A DNA stretch of 64,000 bases from Pseudomonadota bacterium (GCA_022566735.1 JADFIG010000002.1:186001-250000), one strand, 5' to 3'; positions 44,187 through 57,629 are shown, numbered from the stretch's first letter. Notes: generated from the letters alone by a model not told the origin. Numbers and translations: made by a program.

Positions 44187-44450
44187 TCAGCAGCACTTCC
44201 CAGTGCGGCTGCCGTAGCGGGCTTCCAGGCGTTCCTGGAAGAAGGCCTCGTAGCTCATGGGCGCCTGGTCGGGGTGGGTGCGCTCCATGTGGCTGAGGTA
44301 GGCGTCGTAGTCGGGCATGCCGACCATGAGCCGCAGGCTCTGGCCGAGGTAGCGGCCAGCCTGGCCGATCGACGCCCGCCAGCTGCGTGTGCCGGCGGTG
44401 TCGCTCGCCTCGGGCTTCTGCGCAGGAAGCGCCTGCGTGGGGGGGCCCAT
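44187..44450 (-). CDS. YbdD/YjiX family small protein
   Basis: 87 aa. GRYLGQSLRLMVGMPDYDAYLSHMERTHPDQAPMSYEAFFQERLEARYG is typical of the YbdD/YjiX (DUF466) proteins that sit beside cstA. A roughly 25-residue N-terminal extension from the first ATG is doubtful; no internal ATG offers a better start. Downstream of cstA in the same operon. Function unknown. Confidence 0.85.
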   Translation of the reverse strand: MGPPTQALPAQKPEASDTAGTRSWRASIGQAGRYLGQSLRLMVGMPDYDAYLSHMERTHPDQAPMSYEAFFQERLEARYGSRTGKCC

Positions 44451-44479
44451 GTCGTTCAACCTGGTCTTCGGTGCCGGGC

Positions 44480-46555
44480 TCAGTGCGCGGCCACGCTGCC
44501 GCCGGCCAGCTGCTGGTAGGGCGTCTCGCTGGAGTGCGCCTGGTTGCGGCGGCGGGCCTGCAGGCAGGAGCGCACGGTGTAGACCAGCACGGTCAGCACC
44601 ACGCCCAGGAAGAGCAGGCACAGGCCGGCGTCCAGGCGGTCGTTGAAGACGATCTGCTGCATCGCCTCGGGCGTCTTGGCCGGCGCCAGCAGCTTGCCTT
44701 CGGCCAGGGCGTTGGAGAACTTGTCGGCGTGGGCCAGGAAGCCCACCCGCACGTCGGACGAGAACACCTTGAGCCAGCCGGCCGTCAGCGTGCAGGCCAG
44801 CAGCCAGAGGGTGGGCAGCACGGCCACCCAGGCATAGCGCTCGCGCTTCATCTTGAACAGCACCACGGTGCCCAGCATCAGGGCCACGGCGGCCAGCATC
44901 TGGTTGGCGATGCCGAACAGCGGCCACAGGGTGTTGATGCCGCCCAGCGGGTCGACCACACCCTGGTAGAGGAAGTAGCCCCAGGTGGCCACGCACAGGC
45001 CGGTGGCCAGCAGGTTGGCCGGCAGGCTGTGGGTCTGCTTGAGGGCGGGCACGAAGGTGCCCAGCAGGTCCTGCAGCATGAAGCGGCCGGCGCGGGTGCC
45101 GGCGTCCACCGCCGTCAGGATGAACAGGGCCTCGAACAGGATGGCGAAGTGGTACCAGAAGGCCATCATGCCGTCGCCGCCGATCACCTGGTGGAGGATC
45201 TGGGCCATGCCCACGGCCAGGGTGGGCGCGCCACCGGCACGCGCCAGGATGGTGCTCTCACCCACGTCCTTGGCGGTCTGCACCAGCACGTCGGGCGTGA
45301 TCACGAAGCCCCAGGTGGACAGGGTCTGGGCCACCGCTTCCGGGGTGCTGCCGACCAGCGCCGCCGGGCTGTTCATGGCGAAGTAGATGCCGGGCTGGAT
45401 GACGCTGGCCGCGACCAGGGCCATCACCGCCACGAAGGACTCGGCCAGCATGCCGCCGTAGCCGATGAAGCGCGCGTGCGACTCGTTTTCCAGCATCTTG
45501 GGCGTGGTGCCCGAGGAGATCAGTGCGTGGAAGCCCGACACCGCACCGCAGGCGATGGTGATGAACAGGAAGGGGAAGAGGTTGCCGGCCCACACCGGGC
45601 CATTGCCCTGCGCGAACTGCGTGACGGCGGGCATCTTCAGGTCCGGCGCCACGAACACGATGCCGATGGCCAGGGCGATGATGGTGCCGATCTTCAGGAA
45701 GGTCGAGAGGTAGTCGCGCGGCGCCAGCAGCAGCCACACCGGCAGGGTGGCGGCGATGAAGCCGTAGCCGATCAGCATCCAGGTCAGGGCCTTGCCGTCG
45801 AAGGTGAACAGGGCGTTGAGCGTGGGGTGCTCGTGCACCCACTGGCCGCCCGCGATGGCCAGCATCAGCAGCACGAAGCCGATGATGGAGACCTCGCCGA
45901 TGCGGCCCGGGCGGATGTAGCGCACGTACACGCCCATGAACAGCGCGACCGGGATGGTGGCCGCCACCGTGAAGGTGCCCCAGGGCGAGTGCGCCAGGGC
46001 CTTGACCACGATGAGGGCCAGCACCGCCAGGATGATGATCATGATCATGAAGGCGCCGAACAGCGTCACCATGCCGGGGATGGTGCCCATCTCCTGCTTG
46101 ACCAGGTCGCCCAGGGAGCGGCCGTCGCGGCGGGTGGAGATGAACAGCACGATGAAGTCCTGCACCGCACCGGCGAAGACCACGCCGGCCAGCAGCCACA
46201 GCAGGCCGGGCAGGTAGCCCATCTGCGCGGCCAGCACCGGGCCGACCAGCGGGCCCGCGCCCGCGATGGCCGCGAAGTGGTGGCCGTAGAGCACGTACTT
46301 GTTGGTGGGCACGTAGTCGAGCCCGTCGTTGTGCACCCACGCGGGGGTCTTGCGTGTCGGGTCCAGCTGCATCACGCGGGTGGCGATGAACAGGGCGTAG
46401 TAGCGGTAGGCGATCAGGTAGGTGCACACGGCGGCCACCACCACCCACAGGGCGCTGACGGTTTCGCCGCGGCCCAGGGCCACGGTGGCCAGGGCAAAAG
46501 CCCCCAGGATCGAGACAAGCAGCCACAGGCCGTGGCGCTTCAGGGTCGCATTCAT
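44480..46555 (-). CDS. cstA: CstA-family pyruvate/peptide transporter
   Basis: 691 aa polytopic inner-membrane protein with about 16-18 TM helices. Hallmarks near the N-terminus: GHHFAAIAGAGPLVGPVLAAQMGYLPG, then FISTRRDGRSLGDLVKQEMG. The C-terminus is shorter and more hydrophilic. Family members (CstA, BtsT) import pyruvate by proton symport and are induced on starvation. GGAGACTCC RBS. The response regulator and kinase genes just upstream on the same strand likely control it. Confidence 0.93.
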   Translation of the reverse strand: MNATLKRHGLWLLVSILGAFALATVALGRGETVSALWVVVAAVCTYLIAYRYYALFIATRVMQLDPTRKTPAWVHNDGLDYVPTNKYVLYGHHFAAIAGAGPLVGPVLAAQMGYLPGLLWLLAGVVFAGAVQDFIVLFISTRRDGRSLGDLVKQEMGTIPGMVTLFGAFMIMIIILAVLALIVVKALAHSPWGTFTVAATIPVALFMGVYVRYIRPGRIGEVSIIGFVLLMLAIAGGQWVHEHPTLNALFTFDGKALTWMLIGYGFIAATLPVWLLLAPRDYLSTFLKIGTIIALAIGIVFVAPDLKMPAVTQFAQGNGPVWAGNLFPFLFITIACGAVSGFHALISSGTTPKMLENESHARFIGYGGMLAESFVAVMALVAASVIQPGIYFAMNSPAALVGSTPEAVAQTLSTWGFVITPDVLVQTAKDVGESTILARAGGAPTLAVGMAQILHQVIGGDGMMAFWYHFAILFEALFILTAVDAGTRAGRFMLQDLLGTFVPALKQTHSLPANLLATGLCVATWGYFLYQGVVDPLGGINTLWPLFGIANQMLAAVALMLGTVVLFKMKRERYAWVAVLPTLWLLACTLTAGWLKVFSSDVRVGFLAHADKFSNALAEGKLLAPAKTPEAMQQIVFNDRLDAGLCLLFLGVVLTVLVYTVRSCLQARRRNQAHSSETPYQQLAGGSVAAH

Positions 46556-46708
46556 GAAGGAGTCTCCTCAAGCTGCGCCGTGGGGTGCATGGCCGCACGG
46601 CAGGGTGCCTGAGAGTCTGCCCATGGGGGCGGCGTTGCGCATCCGTCGTGCTGCGCAGGCGGGCTGCGTGGCAGCGCGTACTCGTAAACCCTGGGTGGCG
46701 GCCTGGTT

Positions 46709-47374
46709 TCAGCCCTGGGGGGTGTCCTTGCCCGTGTGCTCCACCGCGTACTTGATGAGCTCGGCCTGGCCCTCGATGCCCAGCTTGCGCTTGATGCTCT
46801 GGCGGTGGGTTTCCACGGTGCGCACGCTGAGGTCGAGGTCGCGCGCGATCTGCTTGCTGCTGTGGCCGCGGCCCAGCGCCGCCAGGATCTCGGCCTCGCG
46901 CGGCGTCAGCACGGGGCGCGGCGCCTGGCCGCGGAACAACCGCCCTGCCACGGCCGGGCTGAGGTAGGTGCCGCCTTCGGCCACGGTCTGGATGGCGCTG
47001 ACGATGTCGGCGGCCGGGGCGTCCTTGAGCACGTAGCCGCGGGCGCCGGCCTGCAGGGCGCGCTGCACGTACTCGGGGTTGTCGTACATGCTGAGCATCA
47101 GCACGCGCAAATCGGGATGGCGCGCCAGCAGGGCGGCGGTGAGGTCGATGCCGCTGATGTCCTTCATGCCCACGTCCATCAGCACGAGGTTGGGCGCCTC
47201 CGCCGGGGAGGCCGGCGGGGTGGGGCTCATGCGCGCCCAGGCCTCGTCGGCGTTGCCGGCCTCGCAGACGGAGGCCACGCCGGGCAGGCTGGCCAGGCGC
47301 AGGCGCAGGCCATCGCGCACCAGGGGGTGGTCGTCGACGATGAGCAGGCGGATGGCGGACGCGGGGGCGGTCAT
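46709..47374 (-). CDS. NarL/FixJ-type response regulator
   Basis: 221 aa. Receiver domain with DD pair (LLIVDDHPLVRDG), acceptor Asp in LVLMDVGMKDISG and Lys in YVLKDAPAAD. C-terminal LuxR HTH: LTPREAEILAALGRGHSSKQ and VRTVETHRQSIKRKLGI. Pairs with the kinase 10 bp upstream; adjacent cstA is the probable target. Confidence 0.94.
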   Translation of the reverse strand: MTAPASAIRLLIVDDHPLVRDGLRLRLASLPGVASVCEAGNADEAWARMSPTPPASPAEAPNLVLMDVGMKDISGIDLTAALLARHPDLRVLMLSMYDNPEYVQRALQAGARGYVLKDAPAADIVSAIQTVAEGGTYLSPAVAGRLFRGQAPRPVLTPREAEILAALGRGHSSKQIARDLDLSVRTVETHRQSIKRKLGIEGQAELIKYAVEHTGKDTPQG

Positions 47375-47384
47375 GCGGGACAGA

Positions 47385-48845
47385 TCATACGGGCGCGGCG
47401 GCCTGCAGCCGTGCCAGCGCCCGCAGCGGCACGGTGGCCACCATCAGGGTGCCGTGCTGGGGGTCTTGCGGGTGGCGGGCCATGTCGGAGTGCACCTCGA
47501 AGCGTCCGCCGATCGAGGCCAGGCGCTCGCGCATGTTGCGCAGCCCGATGCCTTCGCGGGGCAGGGCGCGCAGGGCCTCCAGGTCGAAGCCCTGGCCGTT
47601 GTCGTTGATGCGCAGTTCGATCTGCTCGGGCTCGAAGCCCAGGCTCAGGTCCACGTGGCTGGCCTGGGCGTGCTTGACCACGTTGGTCAGGGCCTCCTGG
47701 GCCACCCGGAACAGCACCGTCTTGGCCTCGTCGGGCAGGGCGATGTCGGGGCCGTCGATGTGGGTGTCGATGCGCAGGCCGGTGTGCTCGCCGAACTCGC
47801 GTCCCAGGTGCTCCAGTGCCGCGGGCAGGCCCAGGTTGTCCAGCATGGCCGGGCGCAGGCTGTGCGAGAGGTGGCGCACTTCCAGCAAGGCGTCGTTGAG
47901 GCGGCTGAGGGCCTTGTCCAGCGCGGCCGGGTGGGGCTGGCCCTGGCGCTGCAGTTCGTCCACCGCCGACTCGATCAGCAGCTTGCCGGCCACGAGGGTC
48001 TGGCTGGTGCCGTCGTGCAGCTCGCGGGCCAGGCGGGCGCGTTCGTCTTCCTGTGACTGCACCACGCGGCGCGCCATCAGGCGCAACTGGGCGTCGGCCT
48101 CGCGGTGCTCGCTGAGGTTGAGCATCAGGCCGCTGATGCTGATGACCAGGGTGCCCCCGGCGGCCACGGCCATCAGCCAGCCGATGGTGGTGCGGATGTT
48201 GCGGTCCATGCCCTCGTCCAGCGCGGACAGGGTCTGCTGGATGTCGTCCAGGTACAGGCCGGTGCCGATCATCCAGCCCCAGGGCTGCAGCAGGGTCACG
48301 TAGCCCAGCTTGGGCACGGTCTGGCCGCTGGAGGGCTTGCGCCAGGGGAACTCGATGAAGCCGCCGCCCGCGCGCGCCTTGGCCAGCAGGAGCTGGATGG
48401 TGGGCTGGCCGCTGTTGTCGCGCAGCTCCCAGAGGTTGCGGCCCATCAGCTCGGGCTGGCGCGAGTGCATGAGCACGGTGCCGTGCTGGTCGTAGACGAA
48501 GAAGTAGCCGTCGGGGCCGTAGTTCATGCGGCCCAGCGCGTGCAGGGCGCGGCGCTGCTGGGTGGCGTCGTCGGCCCCGACGTTGTCCGGCGTGGTGTGC
48601 ACCGATTGCAGGGCGCTCAGGGCCAGGTCCATGTTGTGGCGCAACTCGGCCCGGCGCGCTTCCATGTAGGTCTCGCGCACCAGCGCGCGGGTCTGGCGGC
48701 CCAGGGCGTGCTGCTGCTCGAACATCGCCACGCCGATGAGCAGCAGGCTCAGGAGCAGCGGTACCACCGCCAGCAGCATGACCTTGGCTTTGAGTTGCAT
48801 GGTGGTGGGGCGCTTGGGGCTTCTCGGGCGGGACGGGTGGCACAT
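47385..48845 (-). CDS. Cache-domain histidine kinase (HisKA_3 type)
   Basis: 486 aa from the ATG at 48845, chosen for GGAAGAAGG 7 bases upstream; the ATG at 48800 (MQLKAKVML) is nearer the family start. TM1 ([20 protein letters not shown]), a periplasmic single Cache domain ([39 protein letters not shown]), TM2, then HisKA_3 with the phospho-His in [12 protein letters not shown] and a HATPase domain ([19 protein letters not shown]). It senses a small molecule, plausibly a carboxylate such as pyruvate given the neighbouring cstA (inference). Divergent from uvrA. Confidence 0.92.
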   Translation of the reverse strand: MCHPSRPRSPKRPTTMQLKAKVMLLAVVPLLLSLLLIGVAMFEQQHALGRQTRALVRETYMEARRAELRHNMDLALSALQSVHTTPDNVGADDATQQRRALHALGRMNYGPDGYFFVYDQHGTVLMHSRQPELMGRNLWELRDNSGQPTIQLLLAKARAGGGFIEFPWRKPSSGQTVPKLGYVTLLQPWGWMIGTGLYLDDIQQTLSALDEGMDRNIRTTIGWLMAVAAGGTLVISISGLMLNLSEHREADAQLRLMARRVVQSQEDERARLARELHDGTSQTLVAGKLLIESAVDELQRQGQPHPAALDKALSRLNDALLEVRHLSHSLRPAMLDNLGLPAALEHLGREFGEHTGLRIDTHIDGPDIALPDEAKTVLFRVAQEALTNVVKHAQASHVDLSLGFEPEQIELRINDNGQGFDLEALRALPREGIGLRNMRERLASIGGRFEVHSDMARHPQDPQHGTLMVATVPLRALARLQAAAPV

Positions 48846-48963
48846 GCTAGCGCCTTCTTCCGAAGCCGACGTATCATGGCCGGTTGCCTTCGCCTCAGCC
48901 TGGGCCGCATCCGGTGCGGACGCGAGCCTCGCAGGCAGGCCTTTTTCTTGCTCCGAATCGCTC

Positions 48964-51918
<2,955 letters not shown>

Positions 51919-52045
51919 ACTGACCAAGGGATTGCCCGATGCTGGTCAGCCCCGTGGGCGAAGGGGTGAGACTGTGCCAAACTGGTGCAGTCACCTGTTC
52001 CTGAAGTGCATGTCCAACGATGTCCCCTTGCCGCAGAGGTCCGCC

Positions 52046-53974
52046 ATGGACCTGGGCCCGTCCACCGAGTGGCTGGACGGCTTCGGCATGGGCTGGCTGC
52101 TCAGCGACAGCGACGGACGGGTGTGGCGCATGGGCCCGCATGCCCGCCGCTGGCTCGGTGATGGCGTCCTGGCGCCCGGCCACGCCGGCTGGGCCTCGCT
52201 GGTGCACCCCCATGAGCAGGCCACCGCTGTCCAGGCGTGGGGCAAGCCCGGGCCGGTCGAGCAGCGCTGGCGCCAGGCCGATGGCCAGTGGCGCTGGTTC
52301 GAGCACCGCCTGCAGACCGCCGGTGAACACACCCTGCACCTGCTGACCGACATCCACGAGCGCAAGCGCCACGAAAGCTGGCTGAACGACCAGGCCGCGC
52401 TGCTCGAAAGCCTGCGCCGCCACCTGCCGGGCGTGTTCTACAAGCTGGAAGCCGACGAGCGCGGCGTGCCCCACGTCACCTTCGTCAGCGAGGCCGTGCG
52501 CGAGCTCTACGAACTGGAGCCCGAAGCCGTCGAGCAGGACATCACCCGCATCTTCGAGCGCGTCCACCCCGACGATGCCGAGCGCTTCCACGCCATCGTC
52601 GCCCACGCGATGAAGACCGAGGAAGACACCGCCTTCGAGTTCCGCGTCGTGCTGCCGCAAAGGGGCGTGCGCCACATCCTGGGCCGCGCCTGCACCGTCA
52701 AGCAAAGCGGTGGCCGGCACACGCGCTATGGCTACCAGTACGACATCACCGAGCACAAGCTGTTGCTGGATGCGCAGGTCCAGGTGCAGGCGGCCGAGCA
52801 GGCCAGCGAGGCCAAGTCCGAGTTCCTCTCGCGCATGAGCCACGAACTGCGCACCCCGCTCAACGCCGTGCTGGGTTTTTCGCAGCTGCTCAAGCTCAGC
52901 GTGGCCGAGCCCTTGGGGGCCGAGCAATGGGGGCGGGTGGACGTGATCGAGCGTGCCGGGCGCCACCTGCTGGACGTCGTCAACGACGTGCTGGACCTGT
53001 CGCGCATCGAAGGCGGCCACACCGCCATGACGCTGGAGCCGGTGCCGGTGCGCGAGGTCTTCGAGCAGGCCCTGGGCCTGGTCTCCTCGATGGCCAGCGA
53101 GCGCAGCATCGACGTCCAGATGGTGGCGAATGCCGCCCTGGGCGGCGCCTCCCGCACGCTGGCCGTCCAGGCCGACCGGCTGCGCCTGCAGCAGGTGCTC
53201 GTCAACCTGCTGACCAACGCCATCAAGTACAACCGCCCGCACGGCTGGGTGTGCCTGCGCGCCGAAGTCACGCCACAGGGCGTCAGCCTGACGGTCCAGG
53301 ACAACGGCCAGGGCATGAGCCTGGAGCAGCAGTCCCACCTGTTCGAGCCCTTCAACCGCCTGGGCGCCGAGCAGACCGAGGCCGACGGCACCGGCATCGG
53401 CCTGGTCATCGTGCGGCGCCTGGTGGAGCTCATGGGCGGACGCATCGACGTGCGCAGCCAGGCCGGGCAGGGCACCGAGGTGGTCGTGCAGCTGCCGCAA
53501 GCCGAGCTGCCCAGCGTGGCCGAGGTGCGCTCGGGCGGCCCCAACGACATGGCCCCGCCGGGGCGCGACACCATCGAGACACGCCAGACCTCGCAGGTCA
53601 GCATCCTGTGCGTCGAGGACAACGAGGCCAACATCGACCTGCTGCAAAGCATCATGGGCTTCCGGCCTGCCGTGGCCATGTCGGTGGCGCGCAGCGGGGC
53701 GCAGGCCCTGGAGATGGCCTTGCAGGAGCGCCCGGACCTCGTCCTCATCGACATGCACCTGGGCGACATGTCCGGCCTGGAGCTGGCCAGCCGCCTGGAC
53801 CGCGATGTCCGCACCGAGGGCATCCCGCGCGTGGCGCTGTCGGCCGATGCCATGTCGGCCACCATCCGCGAGGCCCAGGCCCGCGGCTTCCTGGACTACA
53901 TCACCAAGCCGGTGGACGTGCGCTTCCTGCTGGCGGCGCTGGACCGCATCGTCGAGGGCCTGCCCCCGCGCTGA
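52046..53974 (+). CDS. Hybrid PAS histidine kinase/response regulator
   Basis: 642 aa, no TM segment, so cytoplasmic. Two PAS-like domains (about 10-110 and 125-240, the second PAS_3 type around HLPGVFYKLEADERG). HisKA with phospho-His about 266 (FLSRMSHELRTPLNAVLGFS), HATPase (NLLTNAIKYN, DNGQGM, GTGIGLVIVRRL), and a C-terminal receiver with Asp about 569 (VLIDMHLGDMSG). ATG at 52046 has AGAGG 6 bases upstream; 52010 (MSNDVPLPQ) is possible. No output domain or adjacent HPt gene. Confidence 0.92.
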   Translation: MDLGPSTEWLDGFGMGWLLSDSDGRVWRMGPHARRWLGDGVLAPGHAGWASLVHPHEQATAVQAWGKPGPVEQRWRQADGQWRWFEHRLQTAGEHTLHLLTDIHERKRHESWLNDQAALLESLRRHLPGVFYKLEADERGVPHVTFVSEAVRELYELEPEAVEQDITRIFERVHPDDAERFHAIVAHAMKTEEDTAFEFRVVLPQRGVRHILGRACTVKQSGGRHTRYGYQYDITEHKLLLDAQVQVQAAEQASEAKSEFLSRMSHELRTPLNAVLGFSQLLKLSVAEPLGAEQWGRVDVIERAGRHLLDVVNDVLDLSRIEGGHTAMTLEPVPVREVFEQALGLVSSMASERSIDVQMVANAALGGASRTLAVQADRLRLQQVLVNLLTNAIKYNRPHGWVCLRAEVTPQGVSLTVQDNGQGMSLEQQSHLFEPFNRLGAEQTEADGTGIGLVIVRRLVELMGGRIDVRSQAGQGTEVVVQLPQAELPSVAEVRSGGPNDMAPPGRDTIETRQTSQVSILCVEDNEANIDLLQSIMGFRPAVAMSVARSGAQALEMALQERPDLVLIDMHLGDMSGLELASRLDRDVRTEGIPRVALSADAMSATIREAQARGFLDYITKPVDVRFLLAALDRIVEGLPPR

Positions 53975-53988
53975 GGCAGGCATCGGGC

Positions 53989-55611
53989 TCAGGCCTTCAT
54001 GAAGCCCAGGTCGTGGGTGCCGCTGCCGAACTGCCCCAGGTTGGGCAACAGGGCCAGCAGGTCGCTCTGGCCCACGCCCATCCACTTGCCCAGCGTGTAG
54101 GCGTACTGGTCCACCGAGGTGCTGGGGATGAGCACGCCGTTGTGGATCTGGTCGGGGCTGCTGAAGGCGCCCGTGCTGTCGGCCGAGCTGTACTGCGGGA
54201 AGCTGCCGTACACCTCGGTGCCGTTGACCGCCCCGCCCATGACGACGTGGTGCGAGCCCCAGCCGTGGTCGGTGCCATCGCCATTGCTGGTGAAGCTGCG
54301 CCCGAACTCCGAGGCCGTGAAGGTCGTCACCTGGCTGCGCAGGTCGCCTCCCGGCATCGCCGACAGCACGTTGTCGAAGTAGCCCAGGGCGTGGTCGAGC
54401 GAGGCCAGGCGGTCGGCCTGCTCGGCGATCTGGTTGTCGTGGGTGTCGAAGCCGCCCATGTTCACCATGAACAGCTGCCGCGTGATGCCCAGGTTGGCCG
54501 TGCGGTTGGTGTCGATCAGCCGCGCGATCATCTGCAACTGCAGCGCCACGCCGTTGAAGCGCTGGGTGCCGTCGATGGGGCTGGTGTATTTCAGCAGCGG
54601 GTCGCTGTAGATGTTGGTGACTCCGGCCGAGCTCCAGGGCGCATTGCCCAGCGGGGCCAGCTGGCTGCCCAGCAGGTCGCTGGCCGTCAGGGCGCGCTGC
54701 ACGAGCTTTTGCTGGTCCAGCACAAAGAGGCTGCTGCGTTCCGTGGGGCTGCCTCCGCTGCCGCCCAGGCCGCCCATGACCGAGGCGACCGCCGACTGCA
54801 GGCCGGCGTTGCCATAGATGCGGCCCGCGTTGCCCAGGGCCTGCACGCCGGTGGCGCCGCTCTGGTAGGGCAGCACCGCGCGGCCGGCCAGCCACACCGA
54901 GGTCTGGGCCGGGGTCATGCAGGTGAACAGGCGCTGGACGATGGCCGCGTCGCTGGCGCTGCGGCCCCCGCCGTTGCCCGACATCAGCAGGTCGCCCATC
55001 AGGCCGCCCCAGCCTTCGCCTGCGCCTTCGGGTTTGAACGATTGCCAGGTGGACTGCTGGTCGTTGTGCGAGAACAGCTTGGCCGGCTTGCTCGCCGTCG
55101 GGCTGGCGTAGTCGGCCTTGGTGGTCGGGCGGGTCAGCGGGCCCACGTTCGCCACCACGCAGGCGCGGCCGGCCTGGTGCATGGCCTGCAGCCGTGTCAG
55201 GGCGGGGTGCAGGGCAAAGGCGCGGCCCGCGTGGACGGCGCGTCCGGCGTGGCTGATGGGCAGCACGCCGCCCAGGCGCTCGGGTGCCGAGCCCGCCGCG
55301 CTCGACACCGGGGCCGTGCCGGCCTCCATCAGCGCGATCGAGGTGCTGCCGTCGGTGGGGCGGCGGTGGTAGAGGTAATGCCCCCAGGACGCGCTGTCCG
55401 TGGCCAGCACGGTGTTGAAGGCATCGTTGCCGCCATTGAAGAACAGGCACACCAGCGCGCGGTAGCCGCCGCCAGCGCTCTGCGCCGAGGCGCGCGTCAG
55501 GGCGCCCAGGTTCAGGCCGAAGGGCAGGGCGGCGCCGAGCGCGCCCATGCCGGCTGCGGAAGCCGCGTGGCGCAGGAAACGGCGGCGATCGGGGTGGGGT
55601 GTGTGGCTCAT
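53989..55611 (-). CDS. DUF1501 protein with Tat signal
   Basis: 540 aa. Twin-arginine signal PDRRRFLRHAASAAG, so exported folded. DUF1501 (sulfatase-like alkaline phosphatase fold): ALVCLFFNGGNDAFNTVL, LFMVNMGGFDTHDNQ and TASEFGRSFTSNGDGTDHGW. Forms the usual pair with the DUF1800 gene 13 bp upstream. Biochemical role unknown. Confidence 0.92.
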   Translation of the reverse strand: MSHTPHPDRRRFLRHAASAAGMGALGAALPFGLNLGALTRASAQSAGGGYRALVCLFFNGGNDAFNTVLATDSASWGHYLYHRRPTDGSTSIALMEAGTAPVSSAAGSAPERLGGVLPISHAGRAVHAGRAFALHPALTRLQAMHQAGRACVVANVGPLTRPTTKADYASPTASKPAKLFSHNDQQSTWQSFKPEGAGEGWGGLMGDLLMSGNGGGRSASDAAIVQRLFTCMTPAQTSVWLAGRAVLPYQSGATGVQALGNAGRIYGNAGLQSAVASVMGGLGGSGGSPTERSSLFVLDQQKLVQRALTASDLLGSQLAPLGNAPWSSAGVTNIYSDPLLKYTSPIDGTQRFNGVALQLQMIARLIDTNRTANLGITRQLFMVNMGGFDTHDNQIAEQADRLASLDHALGYFDNVLSAMPGGDLRSQVTTFTASEFGRSFTSNGDGTDHGWGSHHVVMGGAVNGTEVYGSFPQYSSADSTGAFSSPDQIHNGVLIPSTSVDQYAYTLGKWMGVGQSDLLALLPNLGQFGSGTHDLGFMKA

Positions 55612-55624
55612 GGGGCTCCCCGGC

Positions 55625-57424
55625 TCACTGTTGGACCATGAAGGCGGGCGACACCGCCACCAGCAGCACCGCCGCCTGCACGCGCTGGCGCTTGTGGGCC
55701 TCGGTGGTTTGCGGCATCCCGCCGATGGCGGTGACGGCCGCCGTGCGCGAAGCGCTGTCCAGCGGGTGGCCGATCAACTGGCCGGCCACGGTGTCGATCA
55801 GGTCGCTCGGTGTGGCCGCCTTGCCCAGCCACGCGCTGAAATCGAACTGCACGTCGTTGCGCTGCAAGGTGCTGTTCCAGTCGCCCCAGCCATTGGCCAG
55901 GATGTGGGCCACGAAGTTGGCATAGCCCAGCGCGGTCGTCTCGGTGGCGATCTGCGCTTCGGGGGCGACCAGGCCCTCGGCGGCGATGGCGCTTTGCGGC
56001 GGCCGGTAGCCCGGGCGGAAGAAGTTGAACACCGAGGGCGAACGCATCGGCGTCTGGCCGAGGGCGCTGGCCGCATCGCTGGTGTCGATGGCGCCGTAGA
56101 ACACCCCGCCGCTGGCCACATAGCGGTCGCTGCTGTGGGGCAGGGCGCGCAGCAGGTGGGCCAGGCGCAGCACCGGCTCACGCAGCTTGCCGTAGCTGTA
56201 GAGCGTGGCGCTGTCCGGGTGGCGGGCCTCGTCGTGCAGCAGGATGGCCTTGACCACCGCGCGCAGGTTGCCGCCGCTTTGGCGGAAGGTGCGCGTGATG
56301 TCGGCCACGTAGGCCTTGCTGGGGTTGCTCGTCACCAGGCGCTGGATGAGCTGGCGGCTGAGGAAGGGCGCGGTGTTGGGGTGGTTGGCCAGGGTGTCCA
56401 GCGCGACGCGCAGGCTGGCCTTCGGGTCGGGCGTGTCCTGGGCGGGGACGGTCACGCCGAGGAACTGCTTGATGCCGGGCTCGTGCGTCTGCGTGTAGCC
56501 CTGCATGGGGCTGATGTCCTGGACGATGGGCTCATGGCACTCGGTCGAGCGCCAGAAGCACTTCCACCACGGCGCACCCGACTTGGACGCCGGCCACAGC
56601 CAGCTGAAGCCGGTGAACACGCGCGCCAGGCCCTGGATGTCGCTGGCGGTGTAGGTTTCCACCGGCTTGCCGTTGCTCAGGCGTGGCTCGCCGCTGTCGT
56701 CCAGCGCGTACAGGCCGATGGAGAACAGCTGCATCACCTCGCGCGCGAAGTTCTCGTCGGGCACGCGGCCCTTGCCATCGGCCTTGACGTTGGCCATGTG
56801 CGAGAGGTACTGGCCCATGGCCGGGTGCATCGCCACGCCTTCGAGCAGGTCGCGGTAGCTGCTGGCGGACTTCTGCGTCAGCATGTCCAGGTAGCTGGCC
56901 GCGGTGCGCCCGGTGCCCACGGTGTTGATGGAGACCACGAAGATCTCCGACAGCGCGAAGGCCACGCGGTGGCGCAACTGCACCTGCTCGTCGCGGACGG
57001 CGTGGGTCCACCACGAGTAGATGACGTCTTCCGGGCGGCTGCTGTCGGCGCGGTTGAGGGCCGCGGCCGAGGCCTCCACGGTCTGCACGTGGCTGCGCTG
57101 GGGCTGGGCGTCGAACTGCTCGTCGATCCAGCGGCTGTAGCCCACGTCCTTGAGGTGCGCCACCTGGGCCGTGGTCGGGCCGAAGCTCGCCTGCTGGAGG
57201 AAACGGTGGGCCTCGGCGTCGTTGGACGGCTTGGCCGCGGCCTGCTCTCGGCCATCCGAGCTGTCGCCGCTGCTGCCGCCCCCGCATGCGCTCAGGGCCA
57301 GGGTGGCGCCGATGGCCGTGGCCGCGAGCAGGCGCTGCAGGACGCTGCCGTGGCCGCGCAAGCCAGGCGGGGCTGATGGCCGATGGCGCGGCGGCATCAG
57401 GGACAGGACGGGGATCGACGGCAT
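55625..57424 (-). CDS. DUF1800 lipoprotein
   Basis: 599 aa. Lipoprotein signal with lipobox LSAC (TLALSACGGGSSG). DUF1800 body: RFLQQASFGPTTAQVAHLKDVG, the FAREVMQLFSIGLY segment and SRQLIQRLVTSNPS. ATG at 57424 (MPSIPVLSL) chosen; one nine codons in is possible. Co-occurs with DUF1501 in many Gram-negatives, perhaps as an exported complex. Function unknown. Confidence 0.9.
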   Translation of the reverse strand: MPSIPVLSLMPPRHRPSAPPGLRGHGSVLQRLLAATAIGATLALSACGGGSSGDSSDGREQAAAKPSNDAEAHRFLQQASFGPTTAQVAHLKDVGYSRWIDEQFDAQPQRSHVQTVEASAAALNRADSSRPEDVIYSWWTHAVRDEQVQLRHRVAFALSEIFVVSINTVGTGRTAASYLDMLTQKSASSYRDLLEGVAMHPAMGQYLSHMANVKADGKGRVPDENFAREVMQLFSIGLYALDDSGEPRLSNGKPVETYTASDIQGLARVFTGFSWLWPASKSGAPWWKCFWRSTECHEPIVQDISPMQGYTQTHEPGIKQFLGVTVPAQDTPDPKASLRVALDTLANHPNTAPFLSRQLIQRLVTSNPSKAYVADITRTFRQSGGNLRAVVKAILLHDEARHPDSATLYSYGKLREPVLRLAHLLRALPHSSDRYVASGGVFYGAIDTSDAASALGQTPMRSPSVFNFFRPGYRPPQSAIAAEGLVAPEAQIATETTALGYANFVAHILANGWGDWNSTLQRNDVQFDFSAWLGKAATPSDLIDTVAGQLIGHPLDSASRTAAVTAIGGMPQTTEAHKRQRVQAAVLLVAVSPAFMVQQ

Positions 57425-57629
57425 GGCTGCACCACTCGGTGGGCCCGGCGAGGCGGGATGGCGCGCCGGCATGGCTGCCAATCTGCCATGCGGCCCCTGG
57501 GGCATCCTGCAGCCGAATGCCTCAGCTGTAAGGGGCCGAAACAGCTGCGTCAGAAAAGGGCGAAGCCCGCGACATCCATCACGCCGCGGCTCAGGGCCAA
57601 GCTGAAGCCGCCCCGTCAGGAAAGCCGCT
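57425..57629. other. Gap between the DUF1800 and metH genes
   Basis: Between metH (which ends at 57630) and the DUF1800 start. Must hold the DUF1800 promoter and the end of the metH transcript; I see no clear hairpin with T-run. Confidence 0.3.
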
